From M0108 sp044228795 (GTDB lineage: Bacteria; Pseudomonadota; Gammaproteobacteria; Chromatiales; Chromatiaceae), in NCBI GenBank assembly GCA_044228795.1, contig JBGAUE010000001.1:179410-243409 (forward strand): DNA of 64,000 bases, read 5' to 3'. The notes beneath the pieces are model-generated. The model was not told the origin of the DNA and did no database searches. It saw nothing but the letters and a program-made list of their open reading frames with translations. Below are positions 37,312 through 46,531 of this stretch, piece after piece (position 1 is the stretch's first letter; every line of letters begins with the position of its first letter). Made by a program: the position numbers and the translations under genes.

Positions 37312-37959
37312 ATGCTCACCTTCGCCGAAGAATTCCTGCTGCTGGCCCATGACGAGAAGACCGGCGATTTCGCCGATGTTGGCTTCAGCGTTATGAGCGC
37401 CGCCCTCGCTGGGGCCGCCCTGATGGACCTGGCCCTGCTCAATCGCATCGACATGGACACCCGCCGGCTGGTCCTCATCGATCACGGCGAGACCGGCGAA
37501 CCCGTACTGGATTTTTGTCTGGCCCGCATCGGTGTCAGCGCCGACCTCAACACGGCCGAGGACTGGGTCGATGAGCTATCCCGGCACGGCGAGGCCCTGC
37601 GCGACATGGCCCTGGACCGGCTGGTGGCACGCGGCATCCTCAAGCGGGAGAACAAACGCTTCCTCTGGGTATTCAATACCCGCGTCTATCCCATGATGGA
37701 TGATCGCGAGACGGTCGAAGTCAAGCGACGCCTCTCCAACATCCTCTTCAGCGACGAGATCCCGGACCCCCGCGACACCTTCCTCATCGCCCTGGCTGAT
37801 GGCAGCGACCTGCTGAGCCGGGTCTTCAACCCGGACGAGGTGGATCGCCGCCGGGAGCGCATCAAGGGCATCGTGCGGCTCGATATGCTTGGCCAGGTGG
37901 TATGCGATTACGTGCGCGATACCCTCAACGCCCCCCTGATTCCACCCCCGGGGCTCTGA
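37312..37959 (+). CDS. GPP34 (GOLPH3/Vps74-like) domain protein
   Basis: A 215-residue helical protein of the GPP34 family. The signature opening LTFAEEFLLLAHDEKTGDF and the following ALAGAALMDLALLNRID and RLVARGILKRENKRFLWVF segments match the GOLPH3 fold; the eukaryotic members bind phosphatidylinositol 4-phosphate and Golgi enzymes, while the bacterial role is unknown. It lies immediately upstream of a frameshifted paralog with the same orientation. Confidence 0.85.
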   Translation: MLTFAEEFLLLAHDEKTGDFADVGFSVMSAALAGAALMDLALLNRIDMDTRRLVLIDHGETGEPVLDFCLARIGVSADLNTAEDWVDELSRHGEALRDMALDRLVARGILKRENKRFLWVFNTRVYPMMDDRETVEVKRRLSNILFSDEIPDPRDTFLIALADGSDLLSRVFNPDEVDRRRERIKGIVRLDMLGQVVCDYVRDTLNAPLIPPPGL

Positions 37960-38011
37960 CCCCCCAGCCAGCCCCGGTTCCACTCTCGCCTGATCATCGC
38001 CGCCAATCACC

Positions 38012-38664
38012 ATGCTGACCTTCGCCGAGGAATTCCTGCTGCTGGCCCATGATGAGGACAGTGGTGACTTTGCCGAAATTGGTTTCCCGGTGCTGAGCTG
38101 CGTGCTCGCCGGTGCCGCGCTCATGGATCTCGCCCTGCAGGGGCGCATCGACTCCGACCCGCACCACCACCTCATCCTCGTCGATCCCACGCCCGTTGAG
38201 GAACCGATTCTCGATTTCTGTCTGGCCCGGCTCGCCGAGACCCGGGAGTCGAAATCCATCCAGGATTGGATCACGGCCCTGGCGACCCATGGCGCGCGGT
38301 TGCGGACCCTGGCTATCGATCGCCTCCTGGCCCGAGGCATCCTGGAGCGCGCCGACAAGCGCTTTCTCTGGGTCTTTCACACCCGCGTCTATCCCCTCGT
38401 TGACGAACGCGAAATTGTCGAGTCAAACGCCGCATCGCCAACATCCTCTTCACCGACGACATCCCCGATCCCCGGGATACCTTTCTACTGGCCCTGGCGG
38501 AACGCAGCGGCCTGCTGACCGAGGTCTTCAGTCAGGCGGTGGCGGAGGACCGCCGGGAGCGCATTCAGCAGCTTCTTCACCTCGACCTCTTTGGCCAGGC
38601 CGTCAACAAGGCCATCCGCCATATCCAGCTCGCCATGCTGTCCGGGGGCCCCAGCGAGGGGTGA
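38012..38664 (+). pseudogene. Second GPP34 domain gene, disrupted by a one-base deletion
   Basis: A tandem paralog of the gene at 37312, sharing LTFAEEFLLLAHDE and DRLLARGILERADKRFLWVF. At about 38421 a single base is missing (GAG-TC-AAA where GAG-GTC-AAA is expected from the neighbour), and the protein continues in another frame as KRRIANILFTDDIPDPRDTF through to a stop at 38664. Joined, the two frames give a full-length product. It is either recently inactivated, a sequencing error, or uses a programmed shift; no slippery heptamer is seen. Confidence 0.82.
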
Positions 38665-38686
38665 GGCGACGCCGGCCCGGGCATGA

Positions 38687-40126
38687 TCAAGCCCCCCGCA
38701 ACCGGGGATCGAAGGCATCCCGCACCACGTCGGCCAGCAGGTTGGCGAAGAGCACCAACACAAACATGAAGAGGAAGGCGCTGGCCAGGGACCACCAGAC
38801 CAAGGGCTCCCGCGCCAGCTCCAGGCGGGCCCCATTGATCATGTTCCCCCAGGAATTCATGGTCGGATCCACGCCGATGTTGATGTAGGACAGCACCGCC
38901 TCCGCCAGGACCAGCCCGCTGAAATCCAGGGCCAGGGCGATGATCACCAGGTGCAGGACATTAGGCAGGATATGGCGGGCCAGGATGCTCAGACTGCCCA
39001 CCCCCAGAGCCTGGGCGGCCTGGACATAATCCACCTCCCGCAGCTTGAGGGCCTCGCCACGCAACAGGCGGCAGAGCCCTGTCCAGCTAGTCACCCCCAA
39101 GATGAGACAGAGAAAGAAGAGGCGCAGGTCGGCCCGTTGCGCCAGGCTGGTGAATTCCGCCTCATGATTGCTCATGTGGACCTGGAGCATGAGCACGGCG
39201 GCCGCGATGAGCAGGACCCCGGGGATGGAATTCAGGGTGGTATAGAGATACTGGATGATATCGTCGGTAAGACCCCGGTAATAGCCGGCCATGATGCCAA
39301 GCAGAATGGCCGCCGGCAGCATCACCAGGGTGGTGAGGGTGCCGATGACCAGGCCGGTGCGGATGCTCTTGAGGGCCTGGTACAGGACATCCTCGCCCAC
39401 CTTATCGGTGCCGAGGACGTGGTACTTGACCGCCAGCTCGGCGGTAACGGTCCCCAGGAGCAGGATCACTCCCAGGGTCAGGAGTCCGATCCGCCACGGC
39501 CATTGGGTGCGCCCCCTGGCCAGGTCGCGGAGCGCAAGGCCCCAACCCCCGACCAGGCCAGGCAGCGGATGCCGCTCCCGCCACCTCCCCCGTCTCCATG
39601 CCAGCAGGGCCGCGGCCACCGTTGCCACCAGGGCCCAGAGGGCCAGACCCTTTATCAGGCCAAACAAACTAGTCATCAGGATATCCCGGCCACGGTCTCC
39701 CTCCGGCGCCGCCAGGTGTGCCCCACCATGGACCAGGCGCGGATAGTCCCGTCGGCTGGTACCGTCGGGCTGGACGAGGGTCTCCATGGTGTGCAGATGG
39801 GTGGCGAAGGGCGCGGAATAGGTCTTCTCCTGCCGCTCCCGCAGGGGCGCCAGCCAGAGATCGAGGAGGCTCAACACTTCCGACGAGGCACCCCCCAGGC
39901 CGACCCCCATCTTGGCCTCCAGGCGCGGATGGAAGTGGACCGTGTCCAGCAGGCCGATGGCCGCGTAACCACCCAGCACCACCAGGGACATCATCCCCAC
40001 CCGGCTGGCAACCACCCGCCGCCAGGGGGCACGCAAGTGCTCGTGGCGGACCGCATAGAGGCCGTAGGCCAGCATCAGCCCCAGCAGCAGCAAGACGAAG
40101 GTGTCGGTCAAAAGCAGGACGAGCAT
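38687..40126 (-). CDS. Peptide-type ABC transporter permease (DppC/YejE-like) with large N-terminal extension
   Basis: A 479-residue permease. The C-terminal 270 residues match the DppC/OppC family, with the EAA loop LREVDYVQAAQALGVGSLSI. The first 200 residues are additional: one helix, a periplasmic stretch (about 62-150, LLDTVHFHPRLEAKMG ...) and a second helix group before the DppC-like part. It is the last gene of a set (SBP, permease, cyclase, permease) that lacks ATPase genes in this window. Confidence 0.87.
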   Translation of the reverse strand: MLVLLLTDTFVLLLLGLMLAYGLYAVRHEHLRAPWRRVVASRVGMMSLVVLGGYAAIGLLDTVHFHPRLEAKMGVGLGGASSEVLSLLDLWLAPLRERQEKTYSAPFATHLHTMETLVQPDGTSRRDYPRLVHGGAHLAAPEGDRGRDILMTSLFGLIKGLALWALVATVAAALLAWRRGRWRERHPLPGLVGGWGLALRDLARGRTQWPWRIGLLTLGVILLLGTVTAELAVKYHVLGTDKVGEDVLYQALKSIRTGLVIGTLTTLVMLPAAILLGIMAGYYRGLTDDIIQYLYTTLNSIPGVLLIAAAVLMLQVHMSNHEAEFTSLAQRADLRLFFLCLILGVTSWTGLCRLLRGEALKLREVDYVQAAQALGVGSLSILARHILPNVLHLVIIALALDFSGLVLAEAVLSYINIGVDPTMNSWGNMINGARLELAREPLVWWSLASAFLFMFVLVLFANLLADVVRDAFDPRLRGA

Positions 40127-40195
40127 GGCTGACCCTAATAATCCATGGCTGGTTGAAAAGGGGCATCCTCCTCGGCGGTTCTCCAGCCTGGCCGC

Positions 40196-41041
40196 CTAGG
40201 GCAGGATGGCAAAAACCCGGGCGGGAAAGCCGGAGCCCTGCTCCGGCTTGGGGAAGGTGGCCACCACCAGTGCCCCCTGCTCGGGAACCTGATCCAGGTT
40301 CGCGAGCAACTCGATTTGAAAGCGGTCTTGCCCTAAGACATAAGCCTCTAGGGAATAGTCGCCCTGGGCGGTCGCCATGCCCGGATCCGTATCCGTGGTC
40401 TCGTGACCGGAGGCCGTGATGCGGCGTTCCTCATAGAGATACTTCAGGACTTCCAGACTCCAGCCAGGATGGTGCGGGATGCCCATGGCATCCTTATTTA
40501 GCATGGCCGCCATATCCGGCCAGCGCCTACTCCAGTCCGTGCGCAGGGCGACGAAGGCTCCCTCGGGAACCAGACCATGCCGCGCCTCCCAGGTCTTCAG
40601 ATCCGCCAGGGTGACCTGATAGTCCGGGTTTTGCGCCACCTGCTCATGCACATCGATCACCACCAAGGCCAGTAGCATCTCCTTGAGGCTGATCTGATCC
40701 ACCGTCCGTAACCCCCGCACAAAATGCGCCGGTGGATCGACATGGGTCCCCCATTGGCCCACATGGGAAAAAAGCTGGGTGTAAAAACCAGAACCCAGGC
40801 GGCCCTCGCCAGGTTCATAGCCAAAGAGAACCTCGCGCTTTTCATCCGGGAAACCCTGCCAATGCGGAATACCCGGGGCAAAGGCATGGGTCAGATCGAC
40901 GAACTTCCGGGTGCTGATGATTTGCCAGGCATCATTCAGGGTAAGCTCAGTGTCGGCCGGGACCGGGGGCACCGCCGCAAGACAAACCCCTAGGATGGGC
41001 CAGAGAAAAGACCTGATAGCGCCATGCCCTTTCATATGCAC
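40196..41041 (-). CDS. Secreted cyclase-family (kynurenine-formamidase-like) hydrolase
   Basis: A 281-residue protein of the cyclase family (PF04199 type) with an N-terminal signal peptide (about 1-29, ending PADTE). The metal site HVGQWGTHVDPPAHF matches the family HxGTHxDxPxHF. Members hydrolyse N-formylkynurenine or related amides/lactones with a divalent metal. Here it is exported and lies between two peptide-permease genes on the same strand, so its substrate may be something the transporter imports (inference). Confidence 0.88.
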   Translation of the reverse strand: MHMKGHGAIRSFLWPILGVCLAAVPPVPADTELTLNDAWQIISTRKFVDLTHAFAPGIPHWQGFPDEKREVLFGYEPGEGRLGSGFYTQLFSHVGQWGTHVDPPAHFVRGLRTVDQISLKEMLLALVVIDVHEQVAQNPDYQVTLADLKTWEARHGLVPEGAFVALRTDWSRRWPDMAAMLNKDAMGIPHHPGWSLEVLKYLYEERRITASGHETTDTDPGMATAQGDYSLEAYVLGQDRFQIELLANLDQVPEQGALVVATFPKPEQGSGFPARVFAILP

Positions 41042-41057
41042 CCCCTGTTCAAAAGCT

Positions 41058-42035
41058 TCACGTCAACCGCACCCGCGGGTCTACCATCGTATAAGAGATG
41101 TCCGTCAGCATCAGCCCCAAGATGTAGAGCACGGACCCCAGAAAGACCATAGCCCGGACAATGGCAAAGTCCTGATTGTTGATGGCATCCAGGGTGTAGC
41201 TGCCCAGCCCCGGGATGCCGAAGAAGGCCTCCGTAAGCAGACTGCCCATGAAGAGCAAGGGCAGTACCACCACCACGCCGGTGAGGATAGGAATCAGGGC
41301 GTTCCCGAGGATATGGCGAAAGAGCACCAGCCGCTCCCCCAAGCCCTTGGCGCGGGCGGTGCGCACATAGTCCTTTTGGGCCTCCTCCAGAAAGAGGGTG
41401 CGGTACAGACGGGCACCGGAGCCGATGCCGCCCAGGACCCCGATGATGACCGGCAACACCAGAAACTTCCAGGCCTCCAGCCCCTGATCGTACCCGGAAA
41501 TGGGTGCCAGGCGTAGCAGCTTGCCCAGCAGGAACTGACCGCCGATGATGTAGAAGAGGCTGGAGATGGAGAGCAAGGCCACCAGCAGCACGACCCCGGC
41601 CAGGTCGAGGGTGCGGCCCCGGAACAGGATCAGGAAGAGGGCCAGACTGATGTTGACCAGTAGGCCCACCAGCAGCACCGGGACCGCCACCGCCAGGCTC
41701 GGCCACATGCGCTGGCCAATATCGTGGCTGATGTTCCGCCCCGCGTCCGAGGCGCCAAAGTCAAATACGAAGAGCCGCAGGGACTTGTCGAAGAAGATCG
41801 TCTCGGTCAGCCGTTCCAGCCCTGCGGCCTGGCCGTTGAACAGCAGGGGGCGGTCGTAACCCCGCTCCGCCTTCCAGGCCAGGACCGCCTCGGGTGTCAC
41901 CCGCTTGGTCCCCAACTGCATCCGCGCCATATCGTCGGGCGAATTCACCACGAAAAAAAGGATGAAGGTGATCAGATTCACCCCCATCAGAATCGGCAGG
42001 GCATAGAGGAGGCGGCGGAGGATGTAGGCCGTCAC
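41058..42035 (-). CDS. Peptide-type ABC transporter permease (DppB/YejB-like)
   Basis: A 325-residue permease with six predicted helices. The family N-terminus MTAYILRRLLYALPILMGV is present, and the EAA loop is DYVRTARAKGLGERLVLFRH. It lies ten bases downstream of the binding-protein gene. With the DppC-like permease at 38687 it would form the membrane channel. Confidence 0.9.
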   Translation of the reverse strand: MTAYILRRLLYALPILMGVNLITFILFFVVNSPDDMARMQLGTKRVTPEAVLAWKAERGYDRPLLFNGQAAGLERLTETIFFDKSLRLFVFDFGASDAGRNISHDIGQRMWPSLAVAVPVLLVGLLVNISLALFLILFRGRTLDLAGVVLLVALLSISSLFYIIGGQFLLGKLLRLAPISGYDQGLEAWKFLVLPVIIGVLGGIGSGARLYRTLFLEEAQKDYVRTARAKGLGERLVLFRHILGNALIPILTGVVVVLPLLFMGSLLTEAFFGIPGLGSYTLDAINNQDFAIVRAMVFLGSVLYILGLMLTDISYTMVDPRVRLT

Positions 42036-42045
42036 GGTATCACCT

Positions 42046-44220
42046 TCATAAGGCCCGCTCTCGCTCCCGCCGCCGCCAGTTCAGAACGGCCAGCAGGGCA
42101 CCCAGTCCCAGCAGGACCAGCCCCAACCAGATGGGCCAGAGCACGGGCTGGTTCCACGCCTCCCGCAGCCGTTGGCGCAGCTCGGGGTTCAGGCGGCGGT
42201 ATTTGAGGGTATTGTTGGCCATGAGATTCGGCTTGAGGTTAGTCAGCCAGGCGTGATGCAGGCTGAAACCCTTGGGGAAATAGCCCCAGACCCAGGGACC
42301 ATCGCGGCAGGCGATCGCGATCATCTCATCGATGAGGGCCTGGCGCTCGGGGCCGTCGTCCAGGTTCTTCATGCGCTCAAAGCGGGCGTCGAATTCGGGA
42401 TTGGCGTAGTTGGAGGCATTCTCTCCCTCCCCTGACATCTTGCTGTTGGGGCCATACAGCAGGAAGAAGAAGTTCTCCGGGTCCGGATAATCGGCGTTCC
42501 AGCCCCAGGTGTAGATTTGACCCGTGCCCTGGCGCATCTTCTCCTGGAAGCGATTGTAGTCAGTGGCACGCACCACCAACTCGATGCCCAGCTTGGCGAA
42601 TTGCTTGCGCAGCCAGTTGAGCCGGGCCTTGTCGTCGGGACCGCTCGCCACGGCCTCGAAATTCAGGCTCAGGGCCTGGCCGGTGGCCGGGTCTCGCCCC
42701 TCGGCATAGCCGGCCTGGGCCAGCAGCTCTTGCGCCTCCTCCAAGGTCCGCCGCACCGCCTGGCCCTGTTGCCAGCGATAGACAGTGGGGTTGAGCCCCG
42801 CCTCCCCCTCCCGGTAGCCGAAAATACCCGGAGGCAGGGGCCCCTGGGCGGCCAGGCCACGGCCATTGGCGAAGATAGCGATGTACTCCTCGTAATCCAC
42901 GGCGATAGCGATGGCCTGGCGCAGCAGGCGGGTGCGCTCCGATTCCCCGCCCACCACCGGGTCGCGCATGTTGAAGCCCATGTAGGAGATGGAGGTTTCC
43001 ACCGAGGTCAGCAGGCCAATCCCCTTGGCGGCCATGGCCTCCGTCAGGCCAGCGCCGCCCTGGGTATCGAAACGAATGGCCTGGTCGAAGGCATCCGAGG
43101 AGATGCCCGAGTTGTCATACCAGCCCTGCAGGAACTTGTTCCAATAAGGGATGCCCTCCTTCTCCAGGGCATAGACGGCACGGTCGATAAAGGGCAGGGG
43201 CTGGCCGGCATCCGCCAGCAGGCCCGCGGCCTCATCCTCGGGCATGCCCTCGCTGGGATAGGTCTCGCCCTGAAAATGAGGATTACGCGTCAACTCCATG
43301 CGCAGGTTGGGATTATTCTCGCTGAGATAAAAGGGCCCGGTGCCCACCGGATACCAGTCCAGGGTCAGGTTGCGCGCCTTCATGCCCGGCTGATCATAAA
43401 AGCGCTCCGCCTCCCAGGGCATGGGGGCGAAGAAGGGCATGGCCAGCCAGTAGGCGAACTGAGGATACTTGCCCTTGACGCGAATGCGATAACGATAGCG
43501 ATCGACCACCTCGGCACCGGCGAAGGGGATGGCATCCAGATCCAGATAGGGTCGCTCGCCATCTTCCCCAGTTGCGGGGGCCTGAGCCTCGACGCGGGCC
43601 GTCAGTTCGGTAAAGTCCTGGATATGCTCCCCCAGGACCCCCGCAATGGGCGAATGCCGCCAGGGCACTGCCAGCCGCTTGATCTGATACACATAATCCG
43701 CCGCCGTCAACTCCCGGGTGCCTGTTTCGGGGAAATCCGCCAGGTTGTTAATATTCTTAAGGTCCTCAGAAATCAGGTGGTGATAGCGGTAACCCCCGGC
43801 GGGGTCCCGAGCCAAGGCTGGATGAGGCTGATAGTGGATACCGGGACGGATGCGGATCAGATACTCGGACCGGGCGATCGCCGCCGCCGGGGCATCCTGG
43901 GGCAGCGCCCGGCCCTCGGCGTCGAAATAGGCCAGCTCCGGCAGGCTCTCCGCCGTCAGCGGGATGAGCTGGTAAGGCCGCAGCAGAAAATGGTACTGGA
44001 GGGGCGGTTCGTAAATCTGGGCCAGGAAGGCATACTCATTGGAGCTATAGGACCGCGCCGGGTCCAGGTGCTTGGGCCGCTCCTCGAAAGAGGAATAGAG
44101 GACATTGGCCCCCGCCTCCCGCGCCGGCCAGGGGTTATTCCAGGCGCCATCGCCACAGCCAGCCAGCAGGATGAGGACCAGCAGCGCGCCCGGCAACCAC
44201 CCCATCAGGCCTTTTTGCAT
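42046..44220 (-). CDS. Peptide/nickel-type ABC substrate-binding lipoprotein
   Basis: A 724-residue SBP of the family 5 (DppA/OppA) fold, larger than usual. The N-terminus carries a lipobox (LILLAGC, C22), and a further hydrophobic helix sits at the very C-terminus (about 695-713) followed by RRRERE, so the protein could be anchored at both ends. Internal family segments are HLDPARSYSSNEYAFLAQIY, RNPHFQGE and NADYPDPENFFFLLYGPN. It is the first gene of the transporter set. Confidence 0.87.
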   Translation of the reverse strand: MQKGLMGWLPGALLVLILLAGCGDGAWNNPWPAREAGANVLYSSFEERPKHLDPARSYSSNEYAFLAQIYEPPLQYHFLLRPYQLIPLTAESLPELAYFDAEGRALPQDAPAAAIARSEYLIRIRPGIHYQPHPALARDPAGGYRYHHLISEDLKNINNLADFPETGTRELTAADYVYQIKRLAVPWRHSPIAGVLGEHIQDFTELTARVEAQAPATGEDGERPYLDLDAIPFAGAEVVDRYRYRIRVKGKYPQFAYWLAMPFFAPMPWEAERFYDQPGMKARNLTLDWYPVGTGPFYLSENNPNLRMELTRNPHFQGETYPSEGMPEDEAAGLLADAGQPLPFIDRAVYALEKEGIPYWNKFLQGWYDNSGISSDAFDQAIRFDTQGGAGLTEAMAAKGIGLLTSVETSISYMGFNMRDPVVGGESERTRLLRQAIAIAVDYEEYIAIFANGRGLAAQGPLPPGIFGYREGEAGLNPTVYRWQQGQAVRRTLEEAQELLAQAGYAEGRDPATGQALSLNFEAVASGPDDKARLNWLRKQFAKLGIELVVRATDYNRFQEKMRQGTGQIYTWGWNADYPDPENFFFLLYGPNSKMSGEGENASNYANPEFDARFERMKNLDDGPERQALIDEMIAIACRDGPWVWGYFPKGFSLHHAWLTNLKPNLMANNTLKYRRLNPELRQRLREAWNQPVLWPIWLGLVLLGLGALLAVLNWRRRERERAL

Positions 44221-44351
44221 CGCCCGCCCTTCCGCCCGTCGCTCAGTTTCGGTAATGTTGCCGGCCTAAGGCGTCCGCGCCGCCCATGCCCGGCCGCCAC
44301 GTCCTTGGGCCAGGCCCTGGATTTTTCACCACCACGAGAGGTTTGAACGTC

Positions 44352-45128
44352 ATGGGGTTCCTGAAAGACAAAAAGATTTTGATCACCGGCGTCGCCAGCA
44401 CCCGCTCCATTGCCTGGGGCATAGCCCAGGCCATGTATGGGCAGGGTGCCACCCTCGCCTTCAGTTACCAGGGCGACAAGCTCCAGGGCCGGGCCCAGGA
44501 AATGGCGGCCCAGTGCGGATCGGAACTGGTGCTGCCCCTGGACGTCTCCAGCGACGCCCAGATCGCCGACTGCTTTAAGGCCCTGGCCCAGCATTGGGAC
44601 GGCCTCGATGGCATCGTCCACTCCATCGGCTTCGCCCCCCGCGACCAACTGGAGGGCGACTATGTCGATGCCGTCACCCGCGAGGGTTTCGCGGTCGCTC
44701 ACGACATCAGTTCCTACAGCTTCGCCGCCCTGGCCAAGGCCGGCCGGGACATGATGGCGGGCCGCAATGGCACCCTCCTCACGCTGAGCTATCTGGGCGC
44801 CGAAAGAGCGGTGCCCAACTATAACGTTATGGGCCTGGCCAAGGCGAGCCTGGAGGCCAATGTCCGCTACCTGGCCGCCTCCCTGGGCCCCAAGGGCACC
44901 CGCGTCAACGCCATTTCCGCGGGCCCCATCCGCACCCTCGCCGCCTCCGGCATCTCCGACTTCCGCTCCATGCTCAAGCAGGTGGAGGAAAAGACCCCCC
45001 TGCGCCGCAACGTCACCATCGAAGAGGTGGGCAATGCGGCTGCCTTCCTTTGCTCCGATCTCGCCTCCGGCATCACCGGGGAGATTATCTACGTGGATAC
45101 GGGCTACCACATTCTGGGACTCGGCTAA
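44352..45128 (+). CDS. fabI: Enoyl-[acyl-carrier-protein] reductase (NADH)
   Basis: A 258-residue short-chain dehydrogenase-type enzyme finishing each fatty-acid elongation round. The family start MGFLKDKKILITGVAS is preceded by a GAGAGG site, so the ATG at 44352 is chosen over earlier in-frame codons. Catalytic residues Y147, Y157 and K164 are in place (LSYLGAERAVPNYNVMGLAK). The enzyme is the triclosan target in bacteria that use it. It stands alone, divergent from the transporter. Confidence 0.96.
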   Translation: MGFLKDKKILITGVASTRSIAWGIAQAMYGQGATLAFSYQGDKLQGRAQEMAAQCGSELVLPLDVSSDAQIADCFKALAQHWDGLDGIVHSIGFAPRDQLEGDYVDAVTREGFAVAHDISSYSFAALAKAGRDMMAGRNGTLLTLSYLGAERAVPNYNVMGLAKASLEANVRYLAASLGPKGTRVNAISAGPIRTLAASGISDFRSMLKQVEEKTPLRRNVTIEEVGNAAAFLCSDLASGITGEIIYVDTGYHILGLG

Positions 45129-45165
45129 TAGCCTCCATAACCGATGACGGGGGTGAGACCACTTA

Positions 45166-45190
45166 TTGGGGCCCGTGGCGCGCGCCCCAA
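45166..45190. repeat. Inverted repeat between fabI and the DUF3616 gene
   Basis: TTGGGGC/GCCCCAA with an 11-base spacer, 37 bases past the fabI stop. No T tract follows, so it is not a typical terminator; it could shape the leader of the next gene. Confidence 0.4.
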
Positions 45191-45220
45191 TCCGGGCCAC
45201 CAACCAGGAAGGTAAGCACC

Positions 45221-46339
45221 TTGCGTCAATGCCTTGACCTGAACTTCACCGATCCGAGGCGCGCCCGGTCATTCTGGCTGGCCGGGGTCCTGCTCGCGGC
45301 CTGGCCGGACCTGGCTTGGACCCAGGCCTTGCTGGTCTCCCTAGGCGAACCCGTCCCCCTGGCCCGACCCTTCGCCACCCTCGAAACCAAGGCCACCACG
45401 CCCCGCGGCATCAGCGGCCTGGCCTGCCTGCCGCCCGACAAGGGCGTGCGCGCCTGCCTGGCCGTGAACGATGAGGAGCGTTTCGCGGAATGGGTCGGTT
45501 TCGACGGCAAGACGCTGGCACCCACTGGCCTGCGTCTGCAACTGCTGACCCCAGCCAAGCAACAACAGGATGACATCGTCGGGAGCAGGCCCCGGGATCT
45601 CTGTGACCAGGAGGATGATTTTGGGGAGTTCGACGGCGAGGCCATCGCCCTCGGAGGAGACCAGATCTACATCACCGGCTCCCATGCCTGCTCCCGGGCA
45701 AAAGGCAAATTTCGGCCATCCGCTTTCATCCTGGCCCGAGCCAAGGCCACGGCCCAACCCCTTGAGGCAAAGGATGTGGAACGTAGCTGGCGCCTCGCCG
45801 ATGTCATCCGCCTCAGCCCCTTGGCCAGTGCCTTCGGCAAGGCGGGTGACAAGGGGGCGGGCATTGAAGGGATGGCCCTCGTCGGCAACCGCCTGTATCT
45901 GGGCTTTCGCACCCCCGCCACCGCCAACACCGCGAAAATCCTGAGCGTCAAGGTCACTGAACTCTTCAAGCCCGGCGACCAGCCCGCCACGACCGAGCCC
46001 GAGGTTCTGACGCTCACGCTGGGGCCCAACACCGGCATCCGGGATCTTGCGGCCCTGGATGACGGCCGCCTGCTGGTGCTGTCGGGACCCGCCGATTCCG
46101 CCGCAGGCGCCTACGTCCTCCATCTCCTGACGCCCGCGAATGGCAAATACCGCCCGCTGGTGGAGCTTCAGACCGATGCCAGGGGAGAAAAAAAGAACCG
46201 GGGCGGCCGCGAGATCCCCAAGGCGGAGGCCATTGCCGTCCTGGAACAGACCCGGGAAGCCGTCACCCTTCTGGTTATGTACGACAACATCGATGACGGC
46301 GGGCCTCGCCGGCACCGCATCAATTTGCCCACGGATTGA
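45221..46339 (+). CDS. Exported DUF3616-like protein
   Basis: About 372 residues from a TTG start preceded by AGGAAGG. A signal-like hydrophobic stretch (about 24-34) ends near LAWTQA, so export is likely. The rest looks like a beta-propeller with repeated GEAIALGGDQIYITGS and GIEGMALVGNRLYLGFR units, as in DUF3616 proteins, whose function is unknown. It is on the same strand as fabI, 92 bases downstream. Confidence 0.7.
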   Translation: MRQCLDLNFTDPRRARSFWLAGVLLAAWPDLAWTQALLVSLGEPVPLARPFATLETKATTPRGISGLACLPPDKGVRACLAVNDEERFAEWVGFDGKTLAPTGLRLQLLTPAKQQQDDIVGSRPRDLCDQEDDFGEFDGEAIALGGDQIYITGSHACSRAKGKFRPSAFILARAKATAQPLEAKDVERSWRLADVIRLSPLASAFGKAGDKGAGIEGMALVGNRLYLGFRTPATANTAKILSVKVTELFKPGDQPATTEPEVLTLTLGPNTGIRDLAALDDGRLLVLSGPADSAAGAYVLHLLTPANGKYRPLVELQTDARGEKKNRGGREIPKAEAIAVLEQTREAVTLLVMYDNIDDGGPRRHRINLPTD

Positions 46340-46531
46340 ACGCATTCAACCCGATCTTTCGCCCCTCCTGGCTTCATCAGGGCCACTGCCTTGACCTCTC
46401 CAGATAGGGCAGGATTTCGGCCTCGGGCTTGAGATCAGCAGGCACTCATGAAACCCGGCCATGTCAGCCGGCAAGCGATCTGGAGGGCCCGCCCCCCTCC
46501 GCCGGCTGCGTGTCGCTCCATTGGGTTGGCA

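Noticed and set aside
38951..40132. 393-codon plus-strand frame opposite the DppC-like permease
   Set aside because: Antisense shadow; Gln/His/Pro-rich translation with no recognisable motif.
42517..44346. 609-codon plus-strand frame opposite the peptide-binding lipoprotein gene
   Set aside because: Shadow of the true gene on the other strand; low-complexity Gly/Leu/Gln translation without domains.
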